A DNA stretch of 64,000 bases from an uncultured Bacteroidota bacterium (GTDB taxonomy: Bacteria > Bacteroidota > Bacteroidia > Flavobacteriales > Flavobacteriaceae): contig CACKBL010000008.1 of assembly GCA_902598305.1 (NCBI GenBank), forward strand, positions 36,054 through 100,053, in the 5' to 3' direction. A program made the position numbers and the translations under genes. A model generated the notes under the pieces. The model was not told the DNA's origin. It made no database searches and saw only the letters and a list, made by a program, of their open reading frames with translations. The stretch's first letter is position 1, and each line of letters starts with the position of its first letter. This document shows positions 28,401 to 36,641 of this stretch, one piece after another.

Positions 28401-31263
28401 TAGTTGCATTTGAAAGATCCCATCCACTTATATCTTGATTAAAAGAAGTAGCTCCATAGAGCATTGCCCAGATATCTGTTGCACTAGACATATCCCATCT
28501 CCCTATATCCTGGTTAAATGCCGTACCGGCACCGAGGGTATGTAAAAACATAGCAAAAAACAGCTCCCCTTTTGATGTATCCCATTTTGATAGATCCTGA
28601 TTAAATAAGGGTTGGAAGGCAAACATAGTTTTAAAATTGGTAACATTGGAAACATCATAATGTGAAACATCCTGATTAAATTGTCGACTATACTTACCAT
28701 TAAACATACCCTCCATATTAGTTATTTTGCTAGTACAAACCCCGGTAACATCAGCCCCATTGTTTGCCAAAGTTTGTAACCCAGCTCTATCAACTACAGT
28801 ATAGGTCTTACCACCAATAATTGCAGTGTCCCCAACAGAAGCATTAGGACATTTACAAGTTCCATTTTCAAAATAAATTTGTATAACCGGACATGTACCC
28901 CATAAAGGTTTGTTCGAATTACTTATTGAGTTGTTAAGTGAAAATCCACTCGGTTCAGATGAGAATTGTGAAACACACCATTGTTTCATATCTTGGTTGT
29001 AAGCATTTGCTCCGTCAAACATTCCACCCATATTTGTAACTTTTGAAACATCCCAACCTCCAATAAGTTGATTGAAAGCATAGGCTGACCCAAACATCAT
29101 ATACATATCAGTAACTTTGGAAGTATTCCACCCTCCAATTGGTTGGTTAAACGCTCTTGCACCAGCAAATAAACCTCGCATATTGGTCACGTTTGAAGTA
29201 TTCCAATTCCCAATATTTTGGTTGAATACACGAGCTTCTGCAAGCATATCTTTCATATTAGTTACACTTGAGGTGTCCCAATTACCTATATTTTGATTAA
29301 ATGCTAAAGCTGACCCAAACATAGTATCCATATTTGTAACACTAGAAACATCCCAACTCCCAATATTTTGATTAAAGACTGATGCTAGGTTAAACATTCC
29401 ACTCATATTATTTACGCTTGATGTATCCCAGTTTCCAATAGGTTGATTGAATACTCTTGCCAAATAAAACATTCTATGCATGTTTACTACTTTTGATGTA
29501 TCCCAGTTACTAATATTTTGATTAAATGAGGTTGCATTATAAAACATCGCATTCATATCGGTTACATTGGATGTGTCCCAAAAGTTAATATTTGAGTTAA
29601 AAGATGTTTTGCTATTAAAAATACCACTCATATTTGTAACCTTAGTGGTACACAAATTGACATTACCGCTATTTACTTGTGCTTGAATTGTTGAATTGTC
29701 AACAGCTGTATAAACAGTTCCATTAATTAGTGCCACATCTCCCACTGTTGCATTTGGACACTTACATGTTCCATTTTGAAAATAAATAGTGTTTGTAGGG
29801 GTTGCAACCCCTCTATTGTATGCCTTATATATTTGATCGTGATTAAGTGCGGTTTGCCATATTGCAAGATCATCGATACCACCTTTATATTCTTCAATAG
29901 GATTTCCTGTCCCCCCGCTTCTAATTGCTCCTAAAGTAATATTTGGGTGTGAGTTATCGGTTGTGTGTTGTGGGTTTGACCCCAAGCTTAGTGTGGCTTG
30001 TAAAGATGCGTTTTTATAAAGTTTCATCACATGATTTCCACCAGTTATCTCATACACACCTGTAAAATGAGCCCACTCATTTAATGCAGCGGGTGCCTCC
30101 ACCGTAGTCCAATTATTACTAGGTTTGGTTTTAAAATAAACTTTTTGATTTCCCTCATGATATTGGAATTGAAATTGTTCGGTTTTTGGATGGCTTAATA
30201 TTTGAAATTCAGCATTTTGACTTTTAGCAATTGGTTTTAACCAGAAAGAAACGGTCATTCCACTACCCCCAGTACCTAAATTAAACCAAACACCACTTCC
30301 CAATTGAAGAAAATCGCCGGATCCATCGAAATTTGAGGCGCCAGATCCTACTTTTTGAAATCCATTTCCAATCGTCGAAACATTTTGTGTACCACCATTA
30401 GCCCAACCTCCTCCATCTTTACGAGGTTGTACTTGATCATTAAAGTCACTGTCAAAGGGATAATATGCCAACAATGCTGGTGTTGCTAAATAACTTGGAG
30501 GAGAATTGTAAAGGGCGTTTGATGAATTGAAATCGTACAATATATCGGACGCAGAAAGTGCTGCGGTATAGAGTTTCGCAGAAGCTATTTTTCCACTTAA
30601 CCAACTATTTGAATCTCTTACATCACCTCCAATGTAAAAAAAATTGCTGTTTAGAGAGGTTACATTTTTTGCGGCACTAACTGTACGATCTAATGACCCA
30701 TTGATGTAAAATTTACCTACTGTACCTGATTTCACAAATGCAACGTGCTTCCATGTGTTATCATCTAAAATAGCATTAGATTGACTTGTAGAATTATTTC
30801 TAAAACCATGGCCATTATGATAATCCCAAAAGCCTGCTTTTCCATTTGTTCTTTGATAAAAAATAAATTCACTATTAAAAAATGACGGGGATCTTCCCAA
30901 GCTCATAATGTATTGATTCGAGTTATTTGAAGGAATTTTGATTTTAGTAATAACCGTGTAATTGGATAACCCGTTTGGACTGTTAGCGAAAGGAGCACTG
31001 TTTATTTTTAGGTAGTCACCATTCCCATCAAAATTAAAATATGGTATATCATTTGAGGAATTTACATAGGTAACTCCCCCCATCATTTTTAAATCATTAT
31101 TACTTGAGCTTAAGTCATTGATAATATTCCCAGAGCCGTTGTAACTATTCGAATTACTGGCATCAAAATACAAAACAAGGTTGTTAGAATTTTGTCCAGC
31201 TTTAAGAGATGTGGACAACAAAAAAACAAAAAGAAGCAATAAATTTCTCAAATCCTTGTACAT
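16471..31263 (-). CDS. Giant T9SS-secreted mosaic surface protein (4930 aa)
   Basis: A signal peptide (about 1-24) is followed by two LamG/concanavalin-like domains (25-250 and 262-490), BspA-like DUF285 blocks 1 and 2 (490-775, 793-1027), three near-identical 123-residue repeats (about 1031-1400), one DUF11-like repeat (about 1401-1548), DUF285 block 3 (1550-1878), a GLUG-like region (1880-2228), a region of unclear family, DUF285 block 4 (2599-3012), Ig-like repeats with two guest insertions (about 3013-3920), 13 thrombospondin type 3 calcium repeats (about 3925-4375), cadherin-like segments and two further type 3 repeats. It ends in a T9SS type A sorting domain of about 75 residues ([32 protein letters not shown]). 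Such proteins are exported by T9SS and held on the surface or released; adhesion or polysaccharide binding is likely. The frame is intact throughout. Confidence 0.93.
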   Translation of the reverse strand: MYKDLRNLLLLFVFLLSTSLKAGQNSNNLVLYFDASNSNSYNGSGNIINDLSSSNNDLKMMGGVTYVNSSNDIPYFNFDGNGDYLKINSAPFANSPNGLSNYTVITKIKIPSNNSNQYIMSLGRSPSFFNSEFIFYQRTNGKAGFWDYHNGHGFRNNSTSQSNAILDDNTWKHVAFVKSGTVGKFYINGSLDRTVSAAKNVTSLNSNFFYIGGDVRDSNSWLSGKIASAKLYTAALSASDILYDFNSSNALYNSPPSYLATPALLAYYPFDSDFNDQVQPRKDGGGWANGGTQNVSTIGNGFQKVGSGASNFDGSGDFLQLGSGVWFNLGTGGSGMTVSFWLKPIAKSQNAEFQILSHPKTEQFQFQYHEGNQKVYFKTKPSNNWTTVEAPAALNEWAHFTGVYEITGGNHVMKLYKNASLQATLSLGSNPQHTTDNSHPNITLGAIRSGGTGNPIEEYKGGIDDLAIWQTALNHDQIYKAYNRGVATPTNTIYFQNGTCKCPNATVGDVALINGTVYTAVDNSTIQAQVNSGNVNLCTTKVTNMSGIFNSKTSFNSNINFWDTSNVTDMNAMFYNATSFNQNISNWDTSKVVNMHRMFYLARVFNQPIGNWDTSSVNNMSGMFNLASVFNQNIGSWDVSSVTNMDTMFGSALAFNQNIGNWDTSSVTNMKDMLAEARVFNQNIGNWNTSNVTNMRGLFAGARAFNQPIGGWNTSKVTDMYMMFGSAYAFNQLIGGWDVSKVTNMGGMFDGANAYNQDMKQWCVSQFSSEPSGFSLNNSISNSNKPLWGTCPVIQIYFENGTCKCPNASVGDTAIIGGKTYTVVDRAGLQTLANNGADVTGVCTSKITNMEGMFNGKYSRQFNQDVSHYDVSNVTNFKTMFAFQPLFNQDLSKWDTSKGELFFAMFLHTLGAGTAFNQDIGRWDMSSATDIWAMLYGATSFNQDISGWDLSNATRIEELFRGATSFNQDISTWDVSNITNMRGLFHAATAFNQDLSGWCVSRISSLPSNFKTSSSLSNNNTPVWGTCPADQVGPRISYVDITPSSTNITTDTKVITVTCKAIDRSGVNLNWISSNRTGFVNSNNVYANLGPWILIDGDAQNGTFAASTTLSSVTHPAGSYRLNGFSWRDVNNFQGNSIANIQNALSITNSSSSDFGGPIISNVIISPSFSDVTTSSRIITVSVRATDTTGVNLNWIRSNRTGFVSSNNVYANLGPWLLINGTAQDGTFAASTTLSSVTHPAGSYRLNGFSWRDVNNFQGNSIANIQNALTVTNTSNNDFIGPHLSNVVISPSTTGVASNTIVTVSVKATDTTGVNLNWIRSNRTGFVNSNNVYANLGPWLLINGTAQNGTFAASTTLSSVTHPAGSYRLNGFSWRDVNNFQGNSIANISGALSITNSCSTITPSYGLDVSQTFTSVDLNSDGTLSVGEAIRYNITVTNSGNSTITGLDFNSAMYPSVISSMYSIADPSKYIASQNNRSDGFIIPGGQAAFTHTHTITIADTVGGMLRNSLYVTAYPVCGGSITDVSDDGDDSDGNTTNDQTNVSVTAPRIYFANNTCKCEGLSAGATATINGTTYTVVDNSTIAGQISNGNVNLCTSLVTNMNELFKNNSNFNSNIGFWDTSNVTTTRNMFESATSFNQNIGGWDVSNVEDMNHMFKGATSFNQNIGGWNVSKVSNMSHMFRGATSFNQPIGNWNVSRVSHMNEMFKGATSFNQNIGSWNTSSAQNMANMFLEATSFNQNIGNWNVSNVTNMQSMFADATSFNQPLNNWNTSSLTNMNEMFIRATSFNQYIGNWNTSNVTNMANSFRLNSFNQNIGNWDTSSVTRMDGMFAFNQSFNQNLSSWCVTGLSSTTHSNFNQNGNLNSNYFPVWGTCPTGISTPTGAGTNSNPYQIKTLGELRWISQDANRWGLVYKQTANINADPSINLNNGAGFIPIGNASTAFTGKYNGQGFWINDLHINRNSSNEIGLFGYVNNAEIINVKLYDASITGSTRVGALVGDVNGNSTISTITISESSVTGSITVGGVIGRNKSTTAAAYLSFTGLVSSSLWGGSKYGGVIGKMQANSKLRKSYFNGTLKGATYTGGLVGSLSNAEVSNSYARGIINGRQFTGSFAGQALYSSYNGVKFLNNYVSVTETSTNSSVSTKLAAGVGLGSGLGSSGSGNYYNYSSNSTSTSASQNISGLASKTTQQFKTKDTFNGWDFDDIWIISGNINDGFPFLRGNNEMDLLDLTFIQDSSIGSLTFTTPIYSGTGTQSLQASDVLVNIYDPDGTVSLTSSNPLNFQVSSDNKSFIFGCSPVGLPSGNEELRIGPAYSGTNSSSTALSTTTIYNGGSPVVANRYLGINLVAPPALTVSVTQEKTKKGFTTPGSVEWTYFVQNGYGTGRSRLYIDHREFSSQGVKPEDLTHLQYADIYDGPVIYKSGGITGWGIYEVPTSFSAITSSTYGSNVIRNTGTGQYALRLEFTFADKQDNIVEPNETVSLTAEFSRTLSSTPTMNVEYIVSEVSTTTQQYSVISKIQGSILNLASNTWSFNFTVSSTLPVFNADRTVQQILSSTNPLFFQRFGGMRILPSTVASDTFGRSPQSTNASVTFKMANIYLDPNGVTVKCPTANVSDTAIINGKKYIVVDEQALRTRVTNGSDVSCVCTSKVTNMSLLFKDKTTFNGDISSWDTSNVVNMQKMFQSSSFTGTSTTSSDVLSYWDTSSVNDMSYMFSFAATFTGQLSNWDTSNVSATNEMFRSAHSFNGNIGGWDVSKVTNMYYMFQDAKKFNRILGSWTTSSVINMEGMFYGAIGFIHPADLTWNTTNVRNMKDMFRNANGFLGRPGSWNTSNVTNMANMFRGATSFNQPIGNWNTSSVTDMRSMFQDANSFNQPIGNWNTSNVTRMEGMFNNADAFNQDIGNWNTSKVTNMYSMFRLNAGFNKNIGNWDTSSVTNFSYMFNSATAFNQDIGRWNTSKATNMTKMFRTASAFNQDLSGWCVPNISSLPDNFKTQSPLSNNHTPVWGTCPSPSVSLTHNLPPARTNTANGSETFTIFAQFSASMSSSPTVPTITISDVVSNTAMTRVSSSTWSYTMNTNVVTTTVSSITARVAGISSLGRTYVGTETLVIYIDRSPPSFDNFELLSNGTFAITFTEPIYSAFTSRVATGTISAQNISLSLSGGTASLSSQTPTSVTASGTNRYLIGYSTSGSISGSEKLIVKRSSSNPLYDKVGNELSATNTFVINLLDDQAPFIASAQLNRENSNVGIVYNENIFGGANTQFNSSTSSYTTYTIPTKRTNTGSWAPWTYDFNLNVPSGYIVTKVQFTFNAVDQGWGGTNGSANIKLNNTQIGRATLTHSVQSFDVSNATSYPDFNYNGTNSLKFYFIGYPGWSSTTTNGVLRIFYTPISVSAGNYQLSISGGSATLSANRPSSFSLENNIVNLGLPIQGTPNGQEVLSITIPGNSVYDSTGNAATSTLASFTLYNKEVSQISTTTLSNTNSKVLVTFSKDIGTFGIFEGDEPNNTNGDESKGQIFPGGAINDHNSTFDKSHHIIEFNFLKRTENGYSYIGDFEGHSYFISDGISTWDAANNSRNNKQGYLTTIKSQAEKDFIVQNVGNRLTGEGGWIGLYQDQNDANYSEPAGGWKWVTGGYANVRSGFNKDAISLSISGGTASLTATVPVSVVQNDAKNFLMELPISGEVSGQESVTINILANSLFDVDGNSLVVTQTNNSVRLRDTKKPVIVLTHNKTGQNVLLKGGDTVDLTARSDEALSALPILTFTGLSTTTMSAGNNNSWSYSWNVPSNFNGTVTASVEGIDTNGNKSERTNQTEIYYTIDNIAPFVEKIKLVNDSIVRLTFNEKIYKSNNSTATLDNVNYFQLSTSQGSLTLKNPTPESIKQNNTEFDIEFGFTGTPSRGQMLEVKLNNTIFDLAGNYTSSFDNTDPPSQNKVELKVDSDGDGVKDELDKCPGTPAGEKVDASGCSLSQFDDDGDGIPDYLDQCPNTPGDEAADRNGCSPSQKDDDDDGVNNKIDICPGTPKGKDVDKYGCTREQSDPDRDGVHIADDLCPDTPKGRIVDDTGCAIKNNDEDFDGVPNEDDRCPDTPPGDKVDDKGCSLNPDDQDLDGVLNEFDECPDTPIGVPVDDKGCSKKQRKELEDLLDDDGDGVPNPLDRCPDTPAGTIVDISGCSQVKVDQIISTDSDLDGVPNEEDLCPNTERGVKVDAFGCRIDEKDSDFDKVPDEVDFCPNTPIGEPVDANGCSKSQKIKDLDLDGVPNEEDRCPDTPFGEPVNQYGCSPKQVSLDRDMDGVLDEFDLCPKTNLDDKVDVTGCAQGQLDDDKDGVINDLDRCPDTPEKANVDEFGCELSQLIKDDDGDGVRNELDLCPGTPAGASVDKNGCTFKAPKIFAHTFNQLENKRDDDVSNLKIKLGEILVEDTNKQDNPLENDVQLRIVDGGDSKMFRLEGRDLYLVSGLDYETRTIHTVIIEATNNLGISSQSGIVLLVDDIPNSFTRSFFNILVFNVANEVAGPKVDHNRYYNPKAARGGVGRWKIKKQISGGNDAHLFEVKSRTKGGGKSEDSDDYLAFISPPDFENPQDHNRDGIYEVEVININTADGEATMPIVVTQSNIVVPENDPTAIQLQAVPASAADDSDGDGISDILDNSPFVPNPDQSDEDGDGVGDATDDADHDGVWNPYDICEDTPYDTIVDAEGCPIFYLAPNSFTVNKSEKCEDQNSIRIGFNDNTYKYNISVNGVEQNDEPIISSSWEMDNLISGNYQICITVEGQPKESFERCYNVNVNNLNPLNVFSKSPSSSKTIKYSLSGSGKYIVTHNGNTYETTSSEIEVVMDKGLNNVKITTGVECQGIFEKNYFNSESVIVSPVPFNNEINVFVGGIDRKVLLELFNANGRLLISKTFSLDENLRNINLDTSGLPQGSYILKVNGQTVSDSKLIIKE
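16474..16720 (-). other. T9SS type A C-terminal sorting domain
   Basis: The last 80 or so residues carry the sorting-domain hallmarks: [35 protein letters not shown] and a terminal KLIIKE. It directs translocation through the type IX system. Confidence 0.88.
18125..19480 (-). repeat. Thirteen thrombospondin type 3-like calcium repeats
   Basis: Thirteen units share a DxDxDGVxxxxDxCPxTPxGxxVDxxGC pattern, with spacing from about 29 to 40 residues. Each has an Asp-rich calcium loop and two cysteines. They probably form a rigid, calcium-stabilised stalk before the C-terminal domains. Plus-strand open frames across this stretch are shadows. Confidence 0.92.
20355..20785 (-). other. C-type-lectin-like guest domain in permuted order
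   Basis: The domain opens with [13 protein letters not shown], an ND and an IIEF strand, then GHSYFISDG, a W-A-x-N helix region, [26 protein letters not shown] and GGWKWVTGG. In canonical C-type lectins the GEPNN to IVEF part comes last; here it comes first. It sits inside an Ig-like host loop. Confidence 0.7.
21115..21500 (-). other. Beta-sandwich guest domain in Ig-like host loop
   Basis: About 128 residues beginning near ANTQFNSS and ending near LRIFYTPIS interrupt an Ig-like unit. Aromatic-rich strands ([41 protein letters not shown]) suggest an all-beta, possibly carbohydrate-binding fold. The family was not recognised. Confidence 0.5.
22230..23470 (-). repeat. BspA-like DUF285 block 4 (about 13 units)
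   Basis: About 13 units of the WDTSxVTNMxxMFxxAxxFNQxIGN type, ending in a capped unit (LSGWCVPNI, then PVWGTCP). This is the longest of the four blocks. The fold is a leucine-rich-repeat-like solenoid known from surface adhesins. Confidence 0.9.
24580..25620 (-). repeat. GLUG-like repeat region
   Basis: Short repeats with a [38 protein letters not shown] and [19 protein letters not shown] rhythm. These match GLUG-type motifs of secreted bacterial proteins (beta-solenoid-like). Confidence 0.65.
25630..26615 (-). repeat. BspA-like DUF285 block 3 (about 10 units)
   Basis: About ten WD/NxS repeat units, opened by an N-terminal cap (NNTCKCEG, then a YTVVDNSTI strand) and closed by LSSWCVTGL and PVWGTCP. 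Confidence 0.9.
27113..28088 (-). repeat. Three near-identical copies of a 123-residue repeat
   Basis: Copies are anchored at 27113, 27482 and 27854 (369- and 372-base periods). Roughly the first 230 bases of each are nearly identical in DNA. Each encodes [17 protein letters not shown], then a [19 protein letters not shown] strand and [15 protein letters not shown]. The DNA similarity points to recent duplication. Family not recognised. Confidence 0.9.
28170..28890 (-). repeat. BspA-like DUF285 block 2 (about 6 units)
   Basis: About six units between an N-cap ([14 protein letters not shown]) and a C-cap ([20 protein letters not shown]). Confidence 0.9.
28925..29790 (-). repeat. BspA-like DUF285 block 1 (about 9 units)
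   Basis: About nine units between an N-cap ([14 protein letters not shown]) and a C-cap ([16 protein letters not shown]). It follows the two LamG domains. Confidence 0.9.
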
Positions 31264-31330
31264 TTATTAATTAACATCACAAATTATGCCAGATTCAATA
31301 AGCTAGTAAAATTACAAAAAAATAAGCTAC

Positions 31331-32890
31331 ATGAAACAATTTAAATCACTATCAATCATCGCTTTAATATTTGTTTTTTCAAATGTTAGTGCACAGCTAT
31401 CGGAAGGTCCATTCGAGCAGCTCATTATTAGAGGTGTAACCCTTATAAATGGTAATGGAGCACCTCCTATTGGACCTGTGGACGTGGTTGTAGAAAAAAA
31501 TATAATCAAAGAAGTTTCCGTTGTTGGTTATCCAGGTGTTGAAATAGATCCTAAAAAACGCCCTGAATTAAGAAATGGAGGCAAAGAAATTGATGCTAAT
31601 GGCATGTATTTACTGCCTGGTTTTATTGACATGCACGGACATATTGGTGGAGTTGCCCAAGGTGCTGATTGGGATTATGTATTTAATCTTTGGCTTGCCC
31701 ATGGAATTACAACTGCAAGAGAACCCAGTGGTAGAGATAGAGATTGGGCGCTTGATTTAAAAAAGCGTAGTGAAAAAAATGAAATTATTGCACCAAGGAT
31801 TATTCAATATACTGGATTTGGACAAGGGTCTAAATATGAAATTTCTACTCCTGAGCAGGCTAGACAGTGGGTAAGAGAAAATGCAAAAGCAGGATCCGAT
31901 GGAATCAAATTTTTTGGTGCAGCACCAGAGATAATGGAGGCTGCCCTTGATGAAAACAATAAACTTGGCCTTGGGTCTGCTTGTCATCATGCGCAAATGA
32001 GTGTGGCTAGATGGAATGTGCTTCATTCTGCAAGAGCAGGACTTACCACTATGGAACACTGGTATGGTCTTCCTGAGGCTCTATTCGATGACAAAACAGT
32101 CCAAGATTACCCTGCTAATTTTAATTACCAAAATGAGCAACACAGATTTGGAGAAGCTGGAAGACTTTGGGTTCAAGCAGCAAAACCATACTCAGATCAC
32201 TGGAATAGAGTTATGGAAGAACTCTTGGCGCTAAATTTTACACTTGTTCCCACATTTAATATTTATGAGGCTAGTCGCGATCTCCATAGAGCCAGAAGGG
32301 CTGAGTGGCACGAAGATTACACACTCCCCAGTTTATGGAGGTTCTACCAACCAAGTAAGATTTCTCATGGATCTTATTGGCACTTCTGGGGTACAGAAGA
32401 AGAGGTAGCATGGAGAGAAAACTACAAGCTCTGGATGACATTTGTAAATGAGTACAAAAATAGAGGAGGTAAGGTCAATACGGGTTCGGATTCAGGTTTT
32501 ATATTCCAATTATACGGCTTTGCCTACATCAGAGAAATGGAATTGTTGCGTGAGGCAGGTTTTCATCCTCTAGAAGTTATAAGGGCTGCGACTTTAAGTG
32601 GCGCAGAAACATTGAAGATGGACGATAAAATTGGAACCATAGAAGTTGGAAAAATTGCAGATATGGTCCTTATAGATTCTAATCCTCTAGAAAATTTGAA
32701 AGTTTTGTACGGTACAGGAGCAATTAAATTAAATGAAAATAACGAAGTTGTAAGAGTTGGAGGGGTAAAATATACAATCAGTAACGGTGTGATTTATGAT
32801 GCTAAGGGATTGTTAAATGAAGTCAAGATGATGGTGGATAGAGCTAAAAAAGAGGAGGGTTTTGAAATAAAGCAACCAGGTGTTAACTAA
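31331..32890 (+). CDS. Exported amidohydrolase-superfamily metal hydrolase
   Basis: The 519-residue product has a signal peptide (cleavage after SAQ, about residue 22), so it works in the periplasm or outside. The amidohydrolase core is clear: GFIDMHGHIGG with metal-binding H102 and H104, K193 as a possible carboxylated lysine (SDGIKFFG), H219/H220 and H243 as further ligand candidates, and D387 in NTGSDSGF. The C-terminal GTIEVGKIADMVLID segment closes the barrel's small domain. The substrate is unknown; imidazolonepropionase/prolidase-like relatives cut cyclic amides or peptides. The end overlaps the convergent tetR gene by 8 bases. It is divergent from the giant gene across 67 bases. Confidence 0.88.
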   Translation: MKQFKSLSIIALIFVFSNVSAQLSEGPFEQLIIRGVTLINGNGAPPIGPVDVVVEKNIIKEVSVVGYPGVEIDPKKRPELRNGGKEIDANGMYLLPGFIDMHGHIGGVAQGADWDYVFNLWLAHGITTAREPSGRDRDWALDLKKRSEKNEIIAPRIIQYTGFGQGSKYEISTPEQARQWVRENAKAGSDGIKFFGAAPEIMEAALDENNKLGLGSACHHAQMSVARWNVLHSARAGLTTMEHWYGLPEALFDDKTVQDYPANFNYQNEQHRFGEAGRLWVQAAKPYSDHWNRVMEELLALNFTLVPTFNIYEASRDLHRARRAEWHEDYTLPSLWRFYQPSKISHGSYWHFWGTEEEVAWRENYKLWMTFVNEYKNRGGKVNTGSDSGFIFQLYGFAYIREMELLREAGFHPLEVIRAATLSGAETLKMDDKIGTIEVGKIADMVLIDSNPLENLKVLYGTGAIKLNENNEVVRVGGVKYTISNGVIYDAKGLLNEVKMMVDRAKKEEGFEIKQPGVN

Positions 32891-33404
32891 GTCTGTATTT
32901 TTTTAAAATAAGGTTTACTTGTGGTTCTGGATTGTAATTATTAATTGTAAGCATTTTTATCATTAAACCATCTAAGCTATTAAGAAGCAGTTCAGCTTCT
33001 AGTTCTTTTTTAACAAATCCCAACTTTTTAAAAGCATCCATCACTGTTTTTTTAAGTATTGGCTCCAAACCAATTGTTTGACCATTGTCTTCAAAACCAC
33101 TGGCGTAGTAAAGTCTCCAATATGGATAGTCTTCTTTTTTAATATTTAAAAAAAGTCTAATACAAGAGGAAATCATATCCTTGGGATCATTGGAATTTTT
33201 AATTTTTTCGATTTCAGGAGTAGATTTGGATGCACCAATCTTTAAAAGCTCAGAAAGCAACCCATCTTTACTTTTAAAATGCTTAAAAATCAAACCTTCA
33301 GATACCTCCGCAGCATCTGCGATAGATTTTGTAGATGTCGCTTTGAAGCCTTTACTCGAGAAAAGTTCTAAAGATTTTTTTAAAATTAACTCCTTTTTCG
33401 TCAT
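32883..33404 (-). CDS. TetR/AcrR-family transcriptional regulator
   Basis: The 173-residue product has a TetR helix-turn-helix at the N-terminus: ILKKSLELFSSKGFKATSTKSIADAAEVSEGLIFKHF (region, residues about 7-43). The C-terminal ligand domain is divergent, as usual. A 22-base palindrome lies directly before its ATG, suggesting autoregulation. It precedes maoC, the acyl-CoA dehydrogenase and CoA ligase genes in reading order on the same strand, so it likely responds to an acyl-CoA intermediate of that locus. Ligand not determinable from sequence. Confidence 0.9.
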   Translation of the reverse strand: MTKKELILKKSLELFSSKGFKATSTKSIADAAEVSEGLIFKHFKSKDGLLSELLKIGASKSTPEIEKIKNSNDPKDMISSCIRLFLNIKKEDYPYWRLYYASGFEDNGQTIGLEPILKKTVMDAFKKLGFVKKELEAELLLNSLDGLMIKMLTINNYNPEPQVNLILKKYRLS

Positions 33405-33426
33405 TTAGTGAGTAATCACTTACTAA
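33405..33426. promoter_or_regulatory. Palindromic TetR operator candidate
   Basis: The sequence follows TTAGTnAGTnATnACTnACTAA and is symmetric at 18 of 22 positions. It abuts the tetR ATG, so binding would block its own translation-start region and promoter. Confidence 0.7.
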
Positions 33427-33465
33427 TATAAATATTATATATTAAAAAGAAAAATCATCATTCAT

Positions 33466-33951
33466 TTATTTTGTGTAAGCTAGCGCAAGAAACTCAGCTA
33501 TGCATGCAGGTTTCTCCTCCCCCTTAATTTCAATTTCAATCTTTAATTTATATTTTGCCCCACCGGGAATTTCTGAAAATTCAATAAGTGAAACCCTTCC
33601 TCTGTAGGTAGAATCAGATTTTGTTGCATTAGGAAACCGTACTCTATCTAGCCCATAATTAATTCCAGCTACAACATTTTCAATTGAAAAAGCATTGAAT
33701 GAAATTCTAGAGATCATAGATAATACTAAAAATCCATGTGCAACAGTTTTTTTATAAGGAGAATATAAAGCACTTTTTTCTGGGTCGGTATGTATCCACT
33801 GCTTGTCATCGGTGATTTTAGCGAAATCATCAATTTTTTGTTGACTCATTTGCATCCAATCTGTAAGGCCTAACTCTTTGCCAATGAAATTTTTAAGCTC
33901 AGTGAGTTCTTTAAACTTGGTTGAATAGGGGTTATTTTCAGACTTCTTCAT
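33466..33951 (-). CDS. MaoC-family (R)-specific enoyl-CoA hydratase-like protein
   Basis: The 161-residue product has the single hot-dog fold of MaoC dehydratases. The hydratase 2 motif is present: DDKQWIHTDPEKS followed by KTVAHGFLVLSM, with the catalytic Asp/His pair. Later GLDRVRFPNATKSDSTYRGRV matches the family. It hydrates trans-2-enoyl-CoA. It lies between tetR and the acyl-CoA dehydrogenase, consistent with beta-oxidation-like breakdown. The gap to the dehydrogenase gene is 60 bases. Confidence 0.9.
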   Translation of the reverse strand: MKKSENNPYSTKFKELTELKNFIGKELGLTDWMQMSQQKIDDFAKITDDKQWIHTDPEKSALYSPYKKTVAHGFLVLSMISRISFNAFSIENVVAGINYGLDRVRFPNATKSDSTYRGRVSLIEFSEIPGGAKYKLKIEIEIKGEEKPACIAEFLALAYTK

Positions 33952-34011
33952 TTTTAAAAAATTGAACAGTCAAATAAAATTAATAAAGTATTTCTAAACT
34001 AAACGAATAAT

Positions 34012-36390
34012 TTATTTAACCAGAGTTTTAACTTTTTTAAACTTACTCTTAGTTTTAGATAATTCATTTTCAATAATACAGTTTGAAATTGAGTCAAGTA
34101 GAGTATTTGATGAATCCTTAAGTGATAAAACACTACCTTCATTGTTAAATGATTCTAATGATGAATATTTTTCACAAAAGCCATATTCTTTCAATATTTT
34201 ATTACAATTTGATTTTACTTTATTTTCCAAATCTGAAGAAAGATATTTTATCATAATTATTTCCTTGTAAAGATTATCTTCTTTTAATAGTCTAGAATAT
34301 AAAGTATATAAAAATTGTTTGGTGCACTCAAATTCTGTCAACATTTGAGCTATTTTATGTCTAACTGATTGAAGTTGTGAAACTTTTTCACCACTGTATT
34401 CTTGACTATTAATGTATTCAACTACTGTTTTTAAATTTAATTCTGAAATGGAAACAGATGTTGCTGACTCTGATAAAGAACCAATTAAATTTTGATAGAA
34501 TATATAATCCGACGACTGACTTTCTTCCCCTAGTAAATTTTCAGCAGGAACTTTCAGATTATCAAAATAAATAGCTTTATAGTCTGCATTGAAATCTTTG
34601 CTGTTAAGTTTTTTTGTTATATCTGCTCCATTTAACAACTTAGGAATGATAAAGAGTGATAATCCATTATTTTGTTTTTCATTGGAGATTTTGCAAGATA
34701 TTATGAAGTAATCACTATTAATTCCACTTGACATAATTTTTGTAGAACCATTAATTAAATAGTAATCTCCTTCGCGCTTCGCAGTTGTTTTTATGGAAGA
34801 CAAATCTGTATAATCAAAATTTTCAAATGTAGCATTATAGCCAATTAAAACCTTTCCTTTGTCACTCAAAAGGTATGTGTCTTTCTGTTTCTGATTCCCC
34901 AATCTACTAATATAGTCCTGAGTTATCTGAAAATTATAATTAATTGCTGAGAATTGGCTTGATTTTACTTTAGCTATTTCCTCGTTAAGAATTAGTCCTT
35001 GTAAAGAATCAAAATTAAATCCACCTCCTTTGCTTCTTCCTTCAAATCCAAAATAACCCATTTCAAATAAACTTTTAAAAAAGTTTCTTTGAGAATCTAT
35101 ATTTTTTAAGAAAGTGTCAATTTTTTCTTTTGAATAACCATTAATAAAATTTCTAAGAGATTGTCTGAATAGTTCGTGATCTTCGCCGTAAAAAATATTA
35201 AATTTTTTATTTTGAATTTTGTCTGAACTTGATTCGGCCTTTTCGTACTTGATTTTATCAATATTAATTTTTGCGAGTATCTCGCGCATTACCTCTGATG
35301 TCCCAGCTCCAATTGTTCCTATTCTTACATCTCTATACATCCTTGCCATGGGGTATTCCTCCATGTAACCATATCCACCGAAAAATTGTAGACATTCCGT
35401 TGCAACCTTTTCATGTAACTCGGTAGAAATAAGTTTTGCCATTGAATATAAACCAACATCATATACTTTGTCGTCATATAATTTTGAACAGTAATATCCA
35501 AAGGCTTTAAGGCATTCTACTTTGGAGGAAAGTTTTGCAATTCGGTGTCTTAAAACCTGAAACTTATCAATTGTTTTTCCAAAAGCTTTTCTTTTTGACA
35601 TATAATCCAAGGATACTTCAATTGCATATTCCATGGAAGCTACACTAGAGGGAATAAATATTAGTCTTTCAAGTTGAAGACCATTCATTAAGTATTTAAA
35701 TCCTTTTCCTTCCTCTCCAATTAGGTTTTCTACAGGTACCTTTACGTTGTCAAAACTCAGTTCGGCGGTATCGGATGAGTGCCATCCGAGTTTCTCAAGC
35801 TTGTTTTTATTAATACCCTTACTATTTAAATCAATAACAAGAAGGCTAACTCCAGCAGACTTTTTTTCTGGATCTGTTTTGACAACAGTAACCACATAAT
35901 CACCATAATAAGCGTTTGTTATAAAAGTTTTTGAACCATTAACAATATAATAATCACCTTTTCTTATCGCCTTTGTCTTAATATTTTGGACGTCAGAACC
36001 TGCATCAGGTTCGGTAATCCCAATACAACCGATAAGCTTGCCTTTTATGGTTCCAGGTAAATATTTGGCTTTTAAAATACTACTACCATATTTAAAAATA
36101 TATGGACTTGCCATATATTGAACGGACTGTTGGGTAACTACAAACCCACCAGAATTCATTCTTCCTATTTCTTCATTAAAGATAACCTCGTAGAAAAAGT
36201 CAAGATTAGCTCCTCCGTATTCCTCTGGATAGGAGAGTCCAAGGAATCCCATTTCACCCATTTTTTCCCAGATATACCTTGGGATTTTTTTCTGTTTCTC
36301 CCATGAATTTATATTTGGTCTAACTTCTCTTTCAAGAAATTCCCTTAAGCTAGATCTAAAGAGCTCATGTTCTTGTGTAAAATATCTCAT
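34012..36390 (-). CDS. Tandem acyl-CoA dehydrogenase; second half probably inactive
   Basis: The product is 792 residues, twice the normal size. Residues 1-390 form a complete dehydrogenase: CIGITEPDAGSDVQNIKTKA, RKAFGKTIDKFQ, FFGGYGYMEEYPMARMYRD and GTIGAGTSEVMRE. The catalytic glutamate appears to be the one in LQLERL, as in isovaleryl-CoA dehydrogenase-type enzymes, since the later GAGT lacks it. Residues about 405-792 are a second, diverged copy (EDHELFRQSLRNFI, VRHKIAQMLTEFECT). Aligning the copies, the catalytic Glu becomes Gly and the GGYGY flavin/CoA region is lost. A regulatory or scaffold role is likely. MaoC and a CoA ligase are nearby. Confidence 0.9.
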   Translation of the reverse strand: MRYFTQEHELFRSSLREFLEREVRPNINSWEKQKKIPRYIWEKMGEMGFLGLSYPEEYGGANLDFFYEVIFNEEIGRMNSGGFVVTQQSVQYMASPYIFKYGSSILKAKYLPGTIKGKLIGCIGITEPDAGSDVQNIKTKAIRKGDYYIVNGSKTFITNAYYGDYVVTVVKTDPEKKSAGVSLLVIDLNSKGINKNKLEKLGWHSSDTAELSFDNVKVPVENLIGEEGKGFKYLMNGLQLERLIFIPSSVASMEYAIEVSLDYMSKRKAFGKTIDKFQVLRHRIAKLSSKVECLKAFGYYCSKLYDDKVYDVGLYSMAKLISTELHEKVATECLQFFGGYGYMEEYPMARMYRDVRIGTIGAGTSEVMREILAKINIDKIKYEKAESSSDKIQNKKFNIFYGEDHELFRQSLRNFINGYSKEKIDTFLKNIDSQRNFFKSLFEMGYFGFEGRSKGGGFNFDSLQGLILNEEIAKVKSSQFSAINYNFQITQDYISRLGNQKQKDTYLLSDKGKVLIGYNATFENFDYTDLSSIKTTAKREGDYYLINGSTKIMSSGINSDYFIISCKISNEKQNNGLSLFIIPKLLNGADITKKLNSKDFNADYKAIYFDNLKVPAENLLGEESQSSDYIFYQNLIGSLSESATSVSISELNLKTVVEYINSQEYSGEKVSQLQSVRHKIAQMLTEFECTKQFLYTLYSRLLKEDNLYKEIIMIKYLSSDLENKVKSNCNKILKEYGFCEKYSSLESFNNEGSVLSLKDSSNTLLDSISNCIIENELSKTKSKFKKVKTLVK

Positions 36391-36454
36391 TATTTTGAGT
36401 GGATTTTAGTCTTTGGAAACATTAATTTGCAAATAGGTTGATAAAAATAAAGTC

Positions 36455-36476
36455 TTAGTTAGTCTTAAACAACAAA
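36455..36476. promoter_or_regulatory. Degenerate copy of the TetR operator upstream of the dehydrogenase gene
   Basis: TTAGTTAGTCTTAAACAACAAA keeps a perfect left half (TTAGTnAGT) and fits 14 of 18 defined positions of the palindrome before tetR. It lies 65 bases upstream of the dehydrogenase ATG. Confidence 0.4.
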
Positions 36477-36562
36477 TTAGTCAAAAAACCTTACGTATTT
36501 AAATAAAAATTCAATTAGCCGATATTTTTTTGTTATATAAGCATAAGATTATCACAAAAAGA

Positions 36563-36589
36563 GAAAGAGCAACTTTATGTTGCTCTTTC
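36563..36589 (-). terminator. Rho-independent terminator of the TonB receptor gene
   Basis: A perfect 11-base-pair stem (GAAAGAGCAAC / GTTGCTCTTTC) with a 5-base loop, followed on the minus strand by TCTTTTTG. It lies 53 bases after the receptor stop codon and should separate it from the dehydrogenase gene. Confidence 0.85.
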
Positions 36590-36641
36590 CCAAATCAAAG
36601 TTTTACCAGTAATAAAAACTTAAATTATAATAACTACTAGA

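Noticed and set aside
36118..36306. Small plus-strand frame inside the dehydrogenase gene
   Set aside because: No recognisable domain and fully opposite a conserved coding region.
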